This document shows, piece by piece, positions 7,763 through 20,574 of a DNA stretch of 64,000 bases (position 1 is the stretch's first letter; every line of letters starts with the position of its first letter). Under the pieces are notes generated by a model. That model was not told the DNA's origin. It worked only from the letters and a program-made list of their open reading frames with translations, and did no database searches. Made by a program: the position numbers and the translations under genes. The DNA comes from Myxococcales bacterium (GTDB lineage Bacteria > Myxococcota > Myxococcia > Myxococcales > Myxococcaceae): the NCBI GenBank assembly GCA_030681895.1, contig JAUXRI010000014.1:1-64000 (forward strand). The letters run 5' to 3'.

Positions 7763-10357
7763 ATGCGTTTCGCCCTTGCGCTGACCCTGTTGTCGCTCCC
7801 TGCACTTGCTGGGAGCCGCATCGTCGATGGAGACCTCGTCGACTGGACCGGCACCGCGCCGCTCGTCACGCATCAGGCCGCGACGTCGGGCGACGAGTGG
7901 ATCCTTCGAGGGCTGGCGGGTGATCGACGCACCGATCCCGGCATGACCGATGACAGCGATCTCACCGAGGTTCGCCTCACGGCCGACGGCACGTATCTCT
8001 ATGGGCTGATCAGGCTCGCGAACATCTCGACGACGAATGCGGTGCACGTCGCGATCGGCATCGACACGCTTCAAGCCGGCGGGCAGACCTTTCTCGGCGA
8101 TGACAGCGCGCTCGGCGTGCGCGATGGAATCAGGCCGAAGCGGCAGCTCGCGTTGCATGTCGCTGGCTCGAACAACCCCGAGATCGAGTGGTTCGCGGGC
8201 GGAACCTGGTACGCGATCATGGGCTCGCAGATCGCGGTCTCGACGACGTCCGACTGCATCGAGTTCCGCGTGCCGTTGGTTGACCTCAACGGGCTCACTG
8301 ACACCTCGCCGTTCGTCTTCACGATCGCGACGTTCAACAACACGGTCGGGTGGAACAACGACATCGACACGACGGGAACGGCCGCGGTCGATGCGCTGGG
8401 CGTCCCCGGACAGGGCGCTGCCAACGCGTGGGATCGCGAGATCAGCAACGGCGCCATCGACGTCGGCTGGTTGGTGACGTTGAGAGGCGCGACGACCGGA
8501 CCGACCGGAGTGCCCGCCGGCGAGTGCCAATTGGGGACCTCGTCGATGAGTGGAAACGCGCCGTGCACGGCCTGCGGCGCGAACCGCTTCACGTCGAGCA
8601 CCGGGGCCACGACGTGTCAGGAGTGTCCGGCGGGGTTTGGCGCTGACGCTGGAGCCGGAAGCTGTGTGAGCTGCGCGATCGGAACGGCAGGCGCGATGGC
8701 AGGCGCTGGGTGTGGGCCGTGCCTCGCCGGCACCTCGGCGCCCGCGCAGGGAAGCACGTCGTGTGTCGACTGCCCGGCAGGACGTTTCAGCGGCGCTGGG
8801 GCCGGCTCGTGCACGCTCTGTTCGGTGGGCCAGTTCGCCTCGATGCCTGCCTCGGCCTCGTGCGCGTCGTGTGCACCAGGGAACTTCGCGGCGACCCTCG
8901 GCTCGATGAGCTGCGCTCCGTGCGCGACCGGAACGTTCGCGGCAGACGCTGGCTCGGGCAATTGCATCCAGTGTGGTGCGGGGCAGTTCTCAGGTGTCGC
9001 TGCGACCCGGTGCGACACCTGCGATGCAGGCACGTTCTCGCTGGCAGGCTCGGGATCGTGTTCTGCGTGTGCGCCGGGAACTTCGGCATCTAGCGGCTCC
9101 GGCTCGTGCGCGCCTTGCGCCGTCGGTCGGTATGCGCCGGCATCGGGCACCGCTGCGTGCCTGACCTGCGCTGCCGGAACGTTCACCGGGACGCTCGGCT
9201 CACTCGGGTGCGCCTCATGTCCTTCCGGCCGCTTCTCTGACGCAGGTTCAGCCGCGTGTACGCCGTGCCCCGGAGGCCAATTCGGTCCTGACGCGGGCTC
9301 GCCAAGCTGCGCAACGTGCGGAGCGGGCACGTTCTCGGCGGCAGGCGCTGCGACCTGCAGCCCGTGCTCCCCGGGGAGGACGTCGACTCCCGGAGCGACG
9401 GTGTGCAGCGACTGTCAGCCAGGCAGCTTCTCGGACACTCCCGGCAGCGCCATGTGCACCTCGTGTCCCACTGGCAGCGCACAATCGAACGCAGGAGCGA
9501 TCAACTGTGCCCCGTGCGCTGGCGGAACGTTTTCTTCGGCGACGGGCGCGACGACCTGTTCGACGTGCAGCGCCGGAACATTCTCGGCGATGAGCGGAGC
9601 GAGCAGCTGTGTGGCGTGTCAGCCCGGTCAGGCGTCGGCCGCGGGAAGCACCTCGTGCATGACGTGTTCTCCTGGTTCCTTCTCGGCCTCGTCCGGATCT
9701 CCCGTCTGCTCCGCGTGTCAGCCCGGGTTCTTCTCGGGGACGTCGGGCGCGACTGGTTGCAGCCCCTGCGCGCCGGGCCAGTTCGCGTCGACGCTGGGAG
9801 CGACCCAATGTGTCGCGTGTCCGATCGGCACGTTCTCGAACGCGTCGGGCACGTCGATGTGCAGCCAATGTCCCGCAGGCTCGACGGCGCCCATCGGGTC
9901 CACCACGTGCTTTGCGCTCGATGGCGGCGCGCCGATTGATGCAGGTGTTCCGATCGTCGACGCGGGCGCTCCAGTCGACGCTGGGCTTCTCGTTGATGCG
10001 GGAGTGATCGACGCCGGCGCTTCCCCAGTCGACGCCGGGCTCCCGAACGATGCGGGGGCCGCCAACGACGCAGGGGTCATCGACGCAGGAGCGATCGACG
10101 CCGGCACTTCGTTCGACGCCGGCGTGTCAATCGACGCGGGTTCGCGCCCAGACGCCGGAGCACCGCCCGACGCCGGCAACATCGACGCAGGGAGCGTCAT
10201 TTCTCCCGCAGACGCCGGCACCACACGCGACGCAGGAACCGGGACGCCTCAGATGCCCACCGGCTGTGGGTGCACCACCTCACCGTCCGCGCTCTGGCTC
10301 ATCGCCGGGGTCGTCCTCGTGCTCAGCCGCCGTCGCCGCGCTGGGACGGCGGCATGA
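7763..10357 (+). CDS. Surface protein with 27 CxxC repeats and MYXO-CTERM tail, 864 aa
   Basis: Residues 1-16 form a signal peptide (cleavage near LAG). Residues 17-245 resemble a DOMON/CBM9-like beta-sandwich (IVDGDLVDW, then LYGLIRL), a type that often binds carbohydrate. From about residue 255 to 720 come 27 CxxC motifs spaced about 16 residues apart in the pattern CxxCxxGxFxxxxGxxx, like the GCC2/GCC3 or ephrin-receptor-type Cys-rich repeats. An Asp-Ala-Gly/Pro linker (~720-830) follows. The tail has GCGC, a hydrophobic segment and RRRR, which is a MYXO-CTERM sorting signal. These signals are thought to be cut by a myxosortase, leaving the protein on the cell surface; no myxosortase gene is seen here. 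The stop overlaps the epoxide hydrolase start (ATGA). Confidence 0.9.
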   Translation: MRFALALTLLSLPALAGSRIVDGDLVDWTGTAPLVTHQAATSGDEWILRGLAGDRRTDPGMTDDSDLTEVRLTADGTYLYGLIRLANISTTNAVHVAIGIDTLQAGGQTFLGDDSALGVRDGIRPKRQLALHVAGSNNPEIEWFAGGTWYAIMGSQIAVSTTSDCIEFRVPLVDLNGLTDTSPFVFTIATFNNTVGWNNDIDTTGTAAVDALGVPGQGAANAWDREISNGAIDVGWLVTLRGATTGPTGVPAGECQLGTSSMSGNAPCTACGANRFTSSTGATTCQECPAGFGADAGAGSCVSCAIGTAGAMAGAGCGPCLAGTSAPAQGSTSCVDCPAGRFSGAGAGSCTLCSVGQFASMPASASCASCAPGNFAATLGSMSCAPCATGTFAADAGSGNCIQCGAGQFSGVAATRCDTCDAGTFSLAGSGSCSACAPGTSASSGSGSCAPCAVGRYAPASGTAACLTCAAGTFTGTLGSLGCASCPSGRFSDAGSAACTPCPGGQFGPDAGSPSCATCGAGTFSAAGAATCSPCSPGRTSTPGATVCSDCQPGSFSDTPGSAMCTSCPTGSAQSNAGAINCAPCAGGTFSSATGATTCSTCSAGTFSAMSGASSCVACQPGQASAAGSTSCMTCSPGSFSASSGSPVCSACQPGFFSGTSGATGCSPCAPGQFASTLGATQCVACPIGTFSNASGTSMCSQCPAGSTAPIGSTTCFALDGGAPIDAGVPIVDAGAPVDAGLLVDAGVIDAGASPVDAGLPNDAGAANDAGVIDAGAIDAGTSFDAGVSIDAGSRPDAGAPPDAGNIDAGSVISPADAGTTRDAGTGTPQMPTGCGCTTSPSALWLIAGVVLVLSRRRRAGTAA
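8560..9900 (+). repeat. CxxC-repeat coding region (~48-base period)
   Basis: Imperfect tandem units of about 16 codons, each with one CxxC and a following Gly-x-Phe/Ser, 27 CxxC motifs in all. Codons vary between units, so the array is old or has been kept by protein-level selection rather than being a recent DNA expansion. Confidence 0.85.
9920..10245 (+). repeat. Asp-Ala-Gly linker repeat
   Basis: Repeated GAYGCNGG-type codons encode D-A-G separated by two to five residues (V, P, I, S). This linker sits between the extracellular repeats and the MYXO-CTERM tail. The same kind of linker precedes the tails of the proteins at 38479-40773 and, in a D-G-G form, 42565-45333. Confidence 0.8.
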
Positions 10358-11227
10358 AGCTCGCCGATCTCGCGGTCACGCATCACTTCGTCGATCTGCC
10401 GAAGCTGCGAATGCACTACGTCGAAAAGGGCGAGGGCCCGCTCGTGGTGCTGCTGCACGGCTTCCCCGAGATGTGGTGGTCGTGGCGCTACCAGATCGAC
10501 GCGCTCGTGAACGCCGGTTTCCGGGTGATCGCGCCTGATCAACGCGGCTACGGAGAGACGTCGACGCACGGCCCGTACGATCTCGACACGCTCGCGGGCG
10601 ACATCTGCCACCTCGTCGAGTCCCTCGGCGCCGGCCCGCGCGCGAAGATCGTCGGCCACGACTGGGGCGGCGCCGTCGCCTGGCACCTCGCTTCACACCG
10701 CCCGGAGTTCTGCGAGCGCGTCGCCGTGCTCAACTGCCCACACCCTGCGGTGATGCGCGACGCGCTCCTCAGCAACCTCTCGTTGGGGCAGCTGAAGCGC
10801 TCCTGGTACATGTTCTTCTTCCAGCTCCCCTTCCTTCCCGAGTACTTCCTCACAAGGAACGACGCCGAGCTGATGCCGCGCAGCTTGCGCGCCGCCTCGA
10901 GAGATCGCGCGCACTGGACCGAAGATGACGTGCGGCCCTTCCGTGACGCGATTCAACGCCCGGGCACCGCGAGCGGCATGCTCGGCTGGTACCGCGCCTC
11001 GATTCGCTCGGGGCTCTCGAAGCCGTTCACGCCCCCGAAGTACCCGCCGATCACCTGTGACTCGTTGCTGCTGTGGGGAAACGCCGACCCGGCGCTCGAC
11101 TTCAAGATCGTGGTTCCCGGCACCGAGAAGTACGCCCCGAAGCTCCGCGTCGTGCAGATCGAAGGCAGCGGTCACTTCGTGCAGAGCGAACGGCCGGCCG
11201 AGGTGAACGCCGAGCTGGTGAAGTTCC

Positions 11228-11253
<26 letters not shown>
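10354..11253 (+). CDS. Epoxide hydrolase-type alpha/beta hydrolase
   Basis: 299 residues from ATG 10354, overlapping the previous stop by four bases. The oxyanion motif HGFPE (His35) is typical of epoxide hydrolases rather than esterases. The nucleophile elbow is GHDWGG with Asp103, which indicates an ester intermediate with Asp as in epoxide hydrolases and haloalkane dehalogenases. The catalytic His is His274 (GSGHFVQ). The DPALDF segment before it probably supplies the acid. The likely reaction is hydrolysis of an epoxide to a vicinal diol, substrate unknown. Its last 26 bases overlap the convergent menB gene. The start overlap suggests coupling with the MYXO-CTERM gene, but no functional link is obvious. 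Confidence 0.88.
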
Positions 11254-12124
<871 letters not shown>

Positions 12125-12167
12125 GCCGCCCGAGTAGCGCCGTGCACGAGCGCGCGCACGCGCAAAG

Positions 12168-12659
12168 TCATGTTGGAGCCGGGCCCAGCCACGCCTCGAC
12201 GAGCCGCTGCGAGCGCTCCCCTCGGGCGAAGACCTTCAGCCGCCGGGTGTCTGGAGAAAGCACCTCGATCTCGATGAGCACCGAGTCGTCTGGCCGCGCA
12301 GACGGCACCTGCGAGACCCACTCCACGAGCATGGCGCCGTCTGACTCGAGCAGATCGAAGTAGCCGGTCGCGAACAGATCGCCTTCGCCTCGGAGCCGAT
12401 ACAGATCGGCGTGATGCAGCGGCAACCGGCCCGTGTAGGTCTGCACGATCGAATACGTCGGGCTCGAGACGTCATCGGGAGGCACCCCGGCGCCACGTGC
12501 GACGCCTCGGGAGAACAGCGTCTTCCCGGCACCGAGCTGCCCGTCGAGCCCAACGAAGTCGCCCAGGGAGAGCACCCTGCCCAGCCGCTCCCCGAGCGCG
12601 AAGGTCTCGTCGATCGAGCGAGCCTCGACCTGCCGGGTCACCGTCCCCAGCGCGTCCAC
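12168..12659 (-). CDS. tsaE: tRNA threonylcarbamoyladenosine biosynthesis ATPase TsaE
   Basis: 163 residues. P-loop GQLGAGKT near residue 40, SSPTYSIVQTY and HHADLYRL (switch-like segments), and LVEWVSQ match TsaE. TsaE works with TsaB and TsaD to make t6A37 in tRNAs that read ANN codons. The start overlaps the end of the nnr gene by 22 bases. The tsaE-nnr pairing is common in bacteria. A cytoplasmic protein. Confidence 0.95.
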   Translation of the reverse strand: MDALGTVTRQVEARSIDETFALGERLGRVLSLGDFVGLDGQLGAGKTLFSRGVARGAGVPPDDVSSPTYSIVQTYTGRLPLHHADLYRLRGEGDLFATGYFDLLESDGAMLVEWVSQVPSARPDDSVLIEIEVLSPDTRRLKVFARGERSQRLVEAWLGPAPT

Positions 12660-14167
12660 ACGTCACCCAGGTGTTCGATCAAATCTGACGCGATGAGGCC
12701 GAGCTGCCCACGCCGTGCCGCCGCGAGATCGCCCGAGGCGCCGTGCGCCCAGGCGCCGACGACAGCCGCGTCTTCGGTCGAGAGCCCCTGGGCCAGCAGC
12801 GCACCGGTGAGGCCTGCGAGCACGTCGCCACTGCCCCCCGTCGCCATGCCGGCGTTTCCGGTGGGGTTGATGAAGACGGCTCCGTCATGGCGGGAGATGA
12901 TCGTTCGCGCACCCTTGAGCAGGAGCACCACCGAGTGCTGGGTCGAGAAGGTGCGCGCGATGCCGACCCGATCGGCGGAGATCTCAGCCGTCGTCTTCCC
13001 GATGAGCCGCGCCATCTCGCCCGGGTGTGGCGTCAGCAGGATCTCGCCTTTGGCCTTGTCGAGCACCGAGGGGTTGGCTGCGATCGCGTTCAGCGCGTCG
13101 GCGTCGAGCACGCATGGAATCGAGAGTTCTTCGAGCAAGGCCCCCAGCAGCCGGCCCGTCTCGTCACCGCGCGCGATGCCCGGGCCGATCACCAGCGCCT
13201 GTTTGCCGTCAGCCGCCTCGAGAATGGAGTTGAAGTCAGCGAGGCAAAGCGGCCCGTCGTTCACGAGCTCGACGCCCATGATCTCAGGAGCGTGCTGCAT
13301 GATCGGCTGCAGCGACTCTGGCCTCGTCGCGACCGTGACCAGGCCTGCACCACTTCGCAGCGCAGCCTTCGCCACCAGCGCCGCCGCGCCCGTCTTGCCC
13401 CAACTCCCCGCGATCACCAGCACGTGGCCGAAGGTGCCCTTGTGCGACTCGGCGCGACGCTGCGGGAGCCGTCCCCGCACGTCAGATTCCTCGAGCAGGA
13501 ACGTGCCCTGGTTGGCCAGCACGGTGTGCGCCGCGCGGGGAATCCCGATGTCGACGAGCTCGATCGTTCCTGAGCGGCTGGCGCCCGGCTCGATCACCTG
13601 ACCGACCTTCAGGAAGCCGAACGCGGTGGTGACGTCGGCCGTGACGCACGGAGCGAACGGAACACCCGTGTCCGAGTTGAGACCCGAAGGAACGTCGGCG
13701 GCGACCACCCTCGCTCCCGCGGCGCGCCACACCGAGATGCGGCCGATGGCATCGACGAAGACACCCTCGGGCGCACGGTTGAGCCCGGTGCCGAAGATCG
13801 CGTCGATCACCACGTCGCCCGTGCCGATGGGCATGTCTTCGGAGATCGGCGCGAACGAGAGCCCTGAGGCCGTCATCGCGCGGGCGTTGCGGGCGGCGTC
13901 TCCCTGGAGCGAACCGACGTCTCCGAGGAGCTCGATGAAGACGGTGCGGCCTTCGATGGCGAGGTGCCGGGCCGCGACGACGCCGTCACCACCGTTGTTC
14001 CCCGAGCCGCAGAGAATGAAGAACCGCCCTTGAGGCCCGGCGAGCGCGAGCGCGGCCCTGGCGAGCGCAGCCCCGGCGTTCTCCATCAACACCGAACCGG
14101 GCATGCCGTGATCGGCCGACGCGGCGTCGACCCGGCGCATCTCTTGAGCCGTGAGCGCGCGCTTCAC
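12638..14167 (-). CDS. nnr: Bifunctional NAD(P)H-hydrate epimerase / ADP-dependent NAD(P)H-hydrate dehydratase
   Basis: 509 residues in two domains. Residues 1 to ~215 form the NnrE (YjeF N-terminal) epimerase with [18 protein letters not shown] and [12 protein letters not shown]. Residues ~225-505 form the NnrD ribokinase-like dehydratase with [23 protein letters not shown] and the nucleotide-binding [16 protein letters not shown]. Together they repair hydrated NADH and NADPH. The start overlaps the pdxJ stop (ATGA) and the end overlaps tsaE. Confidence 0.95.
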   Translation of the reverse strand: MKRALTAQEMRRVDAASADHGMPGSVLMENAGAALARAALALAGPQGRFFILCGSGNNGGDGVVAARHLAIEGRTVFIELLGDVGSLQGDAARNARAMTASGLSFAPISEDMPIGTGDVVIDAIFGTGLNRAPEGVFVDAIGRISVWRAAGARVVAADVPSGLNSDTGVPFAPCVTADVTTAFGFLKVGQVIEPGASRSGTIELVDIGIPRAAHTVLANQGTFLLEESDVRGRLPQRRAESHKGTFGHVLVIAGSWGKTGAAALVAKAALRSGAGLVTVATRPESLQPIMQHAPEIMGVELVNDGPLCLADFNSILEAADGKQALVIGPGIARGDETGRLLGALLEELSIPCVLDADALNAIAANPSVLDKAKGEILLTPHPGEMARLIGKTTAEISADRVGIARTFSTQHSVVLLLKGARTIISRHDGAVFINPTGNAGMATGGSGDVLAGLTGALLAQGLSTEDAAVVGAWAHGASGDLAAARRGQLGLIASDLIEHLGDVWTRWGR

Positions 14168-14883
14168 GGGTTCCTCAGCAGCTCCACCATCTCCCGCACG
14201 GCACGATCGAAGCCGACCATCACCGCGCGACCGACGATGGCGTGGCCGATGTTGAGCTCGTCGATCTCGGCGATGCGCGCGATGGGCCGCACGTTCTCGT
14301 AGTTCAGCCCGTGCCCCGCGGCGCAGCCCATGCCCAGCTTGGTGGCGGCCTTGGCGGCGTCGACGATGCGCGAGAGCTCGCGTTGACGCTCCTTGTCGCT
14401 GTGCGCCTCGCAGTACCGGCCCGTGTGGAGCTCGATTCGGTCGGCGCTGACGCGGTGCGACGACTTCACCTGGTCGAGATCGGGGTCGATGAACAACGAC
14501 ACGACGATGTCGCCGTCTTTGAGGTTCTTGACGACCTTGCTGACGAGATCCTTCTGCGAGGTGACGTCGAGGCCGCCCTCGGTGGTGAGCTCTTCACGGC
14601 GCTCCGGGACGAGCGTCACGAGGTCGGGCTTGTACTCGTACGCGACCTTCACCATCTCTTGCGTCGCGGCCATCTCGAGGTTGAGGAGCGTCTGCACCGT
14701 CTGGCGCAGCACCTTGAGATCACGCTCCTGAATGTGCCGCCGGTCCTCGCGCAGGTGAATCGTGATCTGCCCTGCCCCGGCGAGCTCCGAGAGCGCGGCC
14801 GCCGTCACCGGATCGGGGTAGGTGGTCTTTCGGGCCTGGCGAAGCGTGGCGACGTGGTCGACGTTCACACCGAGTCGTTGCAT
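14164..14883 (-). CDS. pdxJ: Pyridoxine 5'-phosphate synthase
   Basis: 239 residues. Condenses 3-amino-2-oxopropyl phosphate (1-amino-acetone-3-phosphate) with deoxyxylulose 5-phosphate in the last ring-forming step of pyridoxal phosphate synthesis. Family segments: [59 protein letters not shown] and [13 protein letters not shown] 14883 is the expected start. First gene of the run pdxJ-nnr-tsaE-menB, divergent from the small gene at 14942 with 58 bases between. Confidence 0.97.
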   Translation of the reverse strand: MQRLGVNVDHVATLRQARKTTYPDPVTAAALSELAGAGQITIHLREDRRHIQERDLKVLRQTVQTLLNLEMAATQEMVKVAYEYKPDLVTLVPERREELTTEGGLDVTSQKDLVSKVVKNLKDGDIVVSLFIDPDLDQVKSSHRVSADRIELHTGRYCEAHSDKERQRELSRIVDAAKAATKLGMGCAAGHGLNYENVRPIARIAEIDELNIGHAIVGRAVMVGFDRAVREMVELLRNP

Positions 14884-14941
14884 GCCCCCCGATCTACACC
14901 CTGCCTCGCACTCGTGCCTCTTTCAGGTATCGTCTGCGGCC

Positions 14942-15259
14942 ATGGTCGTCAGCGAAGAGCTGTCGAAGAGAGTCGGCATCGAAGTGGCGTCGGACGCCTG
15001 GCGTGACGTGCACGCGGAGCTGGTCGAGTACGTGAAGCACGTGCTCGCGGGCCTGCGCACGTCGAACGTCGTGCTGGGCATGGGCCTGGGGTTGCCGACA
15101 GAAGCAGTGAGCGAGCTGCGGCATGGCCGCGCCACGGGCCTGCGGGTCGACGAGCTGATGACGGTGCTCGAGAAGCTCGAGCTGGCGATCACCCTCGACG
15201 CGCAACCTGACGGACGTATTGGCGTCGCCTTTGGCGCTCCCGAGCTTCGGCTGACCTGA
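14942..15259 (+). CDS. Small HTH-like protein, 105 aa
   Basis: Starts at ATG 14942. The middle (LGLPTEAVSELRHGRATGLRVDELMTVLEKLEL) has the layout of a HigA/XRE-type helix-turn-helix, where the antitoxin core reads roughly 'LTQAEVSRLLxGRxxxFSxDRLMxLLxxLG'. The tail is a short beta hairpin. No partner toxin gene is next to it. It interrupts the otherwise minus-strand housekeeping run and lies between pdxJ and the alpha/beta hydrolase. A DNA-binding role is plausible but not proven. Confidence 0.65.
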   Translation: MVVSEELSKRVGIEVASDAWRDVHAELVEYVKHVLAGLRTSNVVLGMGLGLPTEAVSELRHGRATGLRVDELMTVLEKLELAITLDAQPDGRIGVAFGAPELRLT

Positions 15260-15262
15260 GCT

Positions 15263-16030
15263 TCAGTGGTGCCGAATCGAGTCCAGCACCGCGACGGGGT
15301 GCTCCTCTGGCACGCAGTGCCCGACGTCCTTCAGCACCCGGAAGTCGGCCCCCAGCGCCGTCGCCAGCTGCTCGCCCTGGATGATCGGCACCAGCGGATC
15401 ACGGTCGCCCCAGATGACGCGTTTGGGGAAGTCACCTGCGGCGAGCGCCTCTTTGGGCAGCCGGAACCGACCGACCGAGCGCAGTGAATCGAGCATGCCG
15501 GTGATGAACCCGTCGGCCCGCAACGACTCGAGGTAGTGCTCGACGGTGTCGTCCTTGAACGCTCCCGGTTGGCCCCAGAGCCAACGCAGGTAGTTCTTCA
15601 CCATCGGCCGCCACATCGGCGTCGCGCTCATCCACATCGTCGACATCGGCGCGAGCGGCGACTCGAGGAAGAGGCGGGCTTCGGGCGGCAGGCCGAGAGC
15701 AGGCGCGCTCGCGACTGTCAGCGACGAGACCCGCTGCGGAAACTTCGCGGCGTACGAGAGCGCGACCAGCCCGCCGAAGCTGTGCCCGAAGAGGCGGAAG
15801 TGCGTCAGCCCACGATTGACGAGGAACGGCTCCAGCGCGGTCGCGATCGCGTCGGGCGTGTTCTCGGCCCAGTTGCGGGAGCGTCCACTGCGGGGAAGAT
15901 CGATCGCGAGGAAGCGGTGCTGCTCGCCGCCCTCGGTGATCACGCCATCGAAGACCCGGTGCGAGGCGCCCAGGCCGTGAATGAGCACGATCGGCTCGCC
16001 CTGCCCTTCATCTCGATAGTGAATCGGCAT
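15263..16030 (-). CDS. Alpha/beta hydrolase, 255 aa
   Basis: Complete Ser-hydrolase triad layout: oxyanion HGLGAS, nucleophile elbow GHSFGG, acid in GDRDPLVP and His in VGHCVPEEHP. The length and short cap fit a small esterase or C-C bond hydrolase; substrate unknown. Its ATG follows the glmM stop with no gap (TGAATG), so the two are probably co-translated. It resembles the generic alpha/beta hydrolases that often sit in housekeeping operons. Confidence 0.85.
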   Translation of the reverse strand: MPIHYRDEGQGEPIVLIHGLGASHRVFDGVITEGGEQHRFLAIDLPRSGRSRNWAENTPDAIATALEPFLVNRGLTHFRLFGHSFGGLVALSYAAKFPQRVSSLTVASAPALGLPPEARLFLESPLAPMSTMWMSATPMWRPMVKNYLRWLWGQPGAFKDDTVEHYLESLRADGFITGMLDSLRSVGRFRLPKEALAAGDFPKRVIWGDRDPLVPIIQGEQLATALGADFRVLKDVGHCVPEEHPVAVLDSIRHH

Positions 16031-17410
16031 TCAGCACAGTGCCCGTTGCAGGGCGGCACCGATCTCCTCTGCGTACTGCTTGATGCGTTTGGCGTCCGTT
16101 CCTTCGACGAGCACACGCGCCTTGGGCTCCGTTCCAGAATAACGAACGAGCACCCGGCCTTCCTTGCCGAGCTTCTTCTCGACCTGCCCGATCGTCTTCA
16201 TCACCTCGGGGAGGTTCGCGAGGTCGCGCTTCTCCTTCACGACGACGTTGAGGAGCACCTGCGGGACCGGCGAGAAGATCGTCGTCAGCTCGCTGAGCGG
16301 CTTCTGCGATCGCACCATCAGCGCCAGGACCTGCAGCGCGGCGAGCGTCCCATCACCCGTCGTCGCGTGATCGAGGAAGACGAGGTGACCTGACTGCTCG
16401 CCACCGAAGACGTAGCCGTGTTTGCGCATCTCTTCGACGACATGGCGATCGCCGACGTTGGTGCGCACGACTTTCACGCCCCAGGCCGCCACCGCGCGCT
16501 CGAGCCCCACGTTGGACATCACCGTGGTGACGAGCGTCTTCTTCTTCAGCGCCTTGCGGGCGACCATCTCCTGCGTGCAGATGGCCATGATCGCGTCGCC
16601 GTCGACGATCTGTCCCTTCTCGTCGACGACGATCAACCGATCGGCGTCGCCGTCGAGCGCCACGCCGAGGTGGGCCTTGTGCTTGAGCACGGCCTTCTGG
16701 AGCGCCTCGGGGTGCAGGGCTCCGCACTTGTCGTTGATGTTCTTGCCGTCGGGCTCGACGCCGATCGCCACCACGTCGGCGCCCAGCTCTTCGAGCACCT
16801 CTGGCGCAACCCGGTACGCAGCGCCGTTGGCGCAGTCGACGACCAGCCTGAGGCCCTCGAGGGTGAGCTCGCGCGGGAACGTGTTCTTGAGAAAGACGAT
16901 GTAGCGGCCGCGGGCGTCGTCGAGGCGCACGGCACCTCCCACTCGGGTAGCGGTCGGCCGGAGAGAGTCGAGGGCCTTCTCGAAGATCAGCGTCTCGATC
17001 TTCCGCTCGATCTCGTCGGCCAGCTTGTAGCCATCGCGCCCGAAGAACTTGATGCCGTTGTCCTCGTAGGGGTTGTGCGAGGCCGAGATGACGGCGCCCG
17101 CGTCGGCGCGCATCGAGGTGGTGAGGTTCGCGATCGCAGGCGTCGGGAGCGGGCCGATGAGCTCGACGTCGACACCCATCGACATGATGCCGGCCGCGAG
17201 CGCGTTCTCGAGCATGTAGCCCGACAGGCGCGTGTCTTTGCCGATGATGACGCGGTGACGGTGATCGCCGGAGCGGCAGATGTACGCGAGCGCGCGGCCG
17301 AGCTGCATCGCCATCTCTGCGGTCATCGGGAACACGTTGGCGACGCCACGCACACCGTCGGTGCCAAAGAGGCGCGGGTGGACGAGTCCATTCGAGTCGG
17401 CGGTCTTCAT
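16031..17410 (-). CDS. glmM: Phosphoglucosamine mutase
   Basis: 459 residues. Interconverts glucosamine 6-phosphate and glucosamine 1-phosphate for UDP-GlcNAc, peptidoglycan and lipopolysaccharide synthesis. FGTDGVRG at the N-terminus, the phosphoserine loop ISASHNP with NGIKFFG, the metal loop DGDADR, the sugar-binding GGEQSGH and the phosphate-binding RYSGTEP are all present. A few extra residues precede LFGTDG, which does not affect the call. Lies 52 bases after folP on the same strand, the common folP-glmM order. Confidence 0.97.
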   Translation of the reverse strand: MKTADSNGLVHPRLFGTDGVRGVANVFPMTAEMAMQLGRALAYICRSGDHRHRVIIGKDTRLSGYMLENALAAGIMSMGVDVELIGPLPTPAIANLTTSMRADAGAVISASHNPYEDNGIKFFGRDGYKLADEIERKIETLIFEKALDSLRPTATRVGGAVRLDDARGRYIVFLKNTFPRELTLEGLRLVVDCANGAAYRVAPEVLEELGADVVAIGVEPDGKNINDKCGALHPEALQKAVLKHKAHLGVALDGDADRLIVVDEKGQIVDGDAIMAICTQEMVARKALKKKTLVTTVMSNVGLERAVAAWGVKVVRTNVGDRHVVEEMRKHGYVFGGEQSGHLVFLDHATTGDGTLAALQVLALMVRSQKPLSELTTIFSPVPQVLLNVVVKEKRDLANLPEVMKTIGQVEKKLGKEGRVLVRYSGTEPKARVLVEGTDAKRIKQYAEEIGAALQRALC

Positions 17411-17462
17411 GCGCGCGGCTCTTACTGCCAGCGCACGTGGCTCACCAGCAGCACAGTTGCCC

Positions 17463-18521
17463 TCAGCGAGCCGGCGCCCGGGGACCCAGCGCGTGCGCGA
17501 CCGCCAGGGCCTCTCGGGTCGCCTTCACGTCGTGCACGCGGAACACGTCCGCCTGTCCACGCACTGCCGCGATTGCCACCGTCGCCGCGCTCGAGACGAC
17601 CCGCTTCGACGCGTCCTTCTCGCCGGTGAGCGCTCCGAGGAACGACTTGCGGCTGGTGCCGAGCAGAATCGGAGCACCCAACGCCCGCAGCGCCTCGAGG
17701 TGCCGCAGGAGCGTGACGTTGTGCTCGAGCGTCTTCCCGAAGCCGATGCCGGGGTCGATGAAGAGGCGTGAACGATCCACGCCGGCCTCGACGGCGCGGC
17801 CGATCGACTCGCCGAGCGACTCGGCGACCTCGTGCACGACGTCGTCGTAGCGCGGCTCGACCTGCATGGTTCGCGGCGTTCCCTGCATGTGCATCAGACA
17901 GGCGGCGGCTTTCGCTTGCGCCACCACGCCCGCCATCAGGGGATCACCGAAGGCCGTCACGTCGTTCACCAGGCTCGCGCCCGCGTCGAGCGCGCGTCGG
18001 GCGACCTCGGCCTTCGAGGTGTCGATCGACAACGGCATGGCAGGGACCTTCTGCTGGAGCGCCTCGATCACCGGCAGCACCCTCGCGCACTCGTCGTCGA
18101 GCGACACCGCGGCGGCGCCCGGCCGGGTCGATTCACCGCCAACGTCGAGCCAGTCAGCGCCTTCGTCGATCAGCTGGAGCGCATGACGAACCGCCGCGTC
18201 CGTGGTGCTGGCGCGCCCGCCATCGGAGAACGAGTCGGGCGTGACGTTCACGATGCCGAGAATCCACGGGCGCCCCTCGAACGCCCACGCGCGGCCCGCC
18301 AGTTCGATCGGGGCCGGCGTCGTCACCCGCAGCGCAGCCTGCACGTCAGCGGGCGCGTGGGCGACCGACTCGATTACCGCGGCGTCACCGGTGCCGCCCA
18401 GCGCCGCCGCCTGCTGTTGAGACAGGCCCGTCAACAACACGCCCTCGGCCGGAATGGCGTGGCCCAGCCGTCGCGTCAGCGCGTCGCGATCAACCAGTGA
18501 GAGGTGTCGAGCGAGGATCAT
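17463..18521 (-). CDS. folP: Dihydropteroate synthase
   Basis: 352 residues from ATG 18521. Joins 6-hydroxymethyl-dihydropterin diphosphate and p-aminobenzoate in folate synthesis. The catalytic barrel starts near residue 90 with [14 protein letters not shown] and continues with [44 protein letters not shown] and GTSRKSFL. The first ~85 residues form an extra domain ([17 protein letters not shown]) like that of long DHPS forms in some other bacteria. The start codon is only three bases after the T-tract of an intrinsic terminator (18525-18561), which leaves no room for a normal ribosome-binding site. Confidence 0.94.
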   Translation of the reverse strand: MILARHLSLVDRDALTRRLGHAIPAEGVLLTGLSQQQAAALGGTGDAAVIESVAHAPADVQAALRVTTPAPIELAGRAWAFEGRPWILGIVNVTPDSFSDGGRASTTDAAVRHALQLIDEGADWLDVGGESTRPGAAAVSLDDECARVLPVIEALQQKVPAMPLSIDTSKAEVARRALDAGASLVNDVTAFGDPLMAGVVAQAKAAACLMHMQGTPRTMQVEPRYDDVVHEVAESLGESIGRAVEAGVDRSRLFIDPGIGFGKTLEHNVTLLRHLEALRALGAPILLGTSRKSFLGALTGEKDASKRVVSSAATVAIAAVRGQADVFRVHDVKATREALAVAHALGPRAPAR

Positions 18522-18524
18522 CGG

Positions 18525-18561
18525 AAAACAAAAGGCCCCTCGACCGCGAAGTCGAGAGGCC
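18525..18561 (-). terminator. Intrinsic terminator between ftsH and folP
   Basis: On the minus strand an 11-base-pair stem (18561-18551 with 18544-18534, one G-T wobble) with a six-base loop is followed by TTTTGTTTT. It lies 25 bases after the ftsH stop and ends just before the folP start codon, so read-through or a separate start is needed for folP expression. Confidence 0.85.
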
Positions 18562-18585
18562 GGGGAATCGATCAGACGGACGACT

Positions 18586-20526
<1,941 letters not shown>

Positions 20527-20574
20527 GGTGGTGGCCCTCAATCAGGGCCGTCGGAACTGCTTCGGTATAACTCA

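Noticed and set aside
14942-15259. Toxin-antitoxin pair
   Set aside because: Only the HTH-like gene is present. Neighbours are pdxJ and an alpha/beta hydrolase, with no toxin-sized gene.
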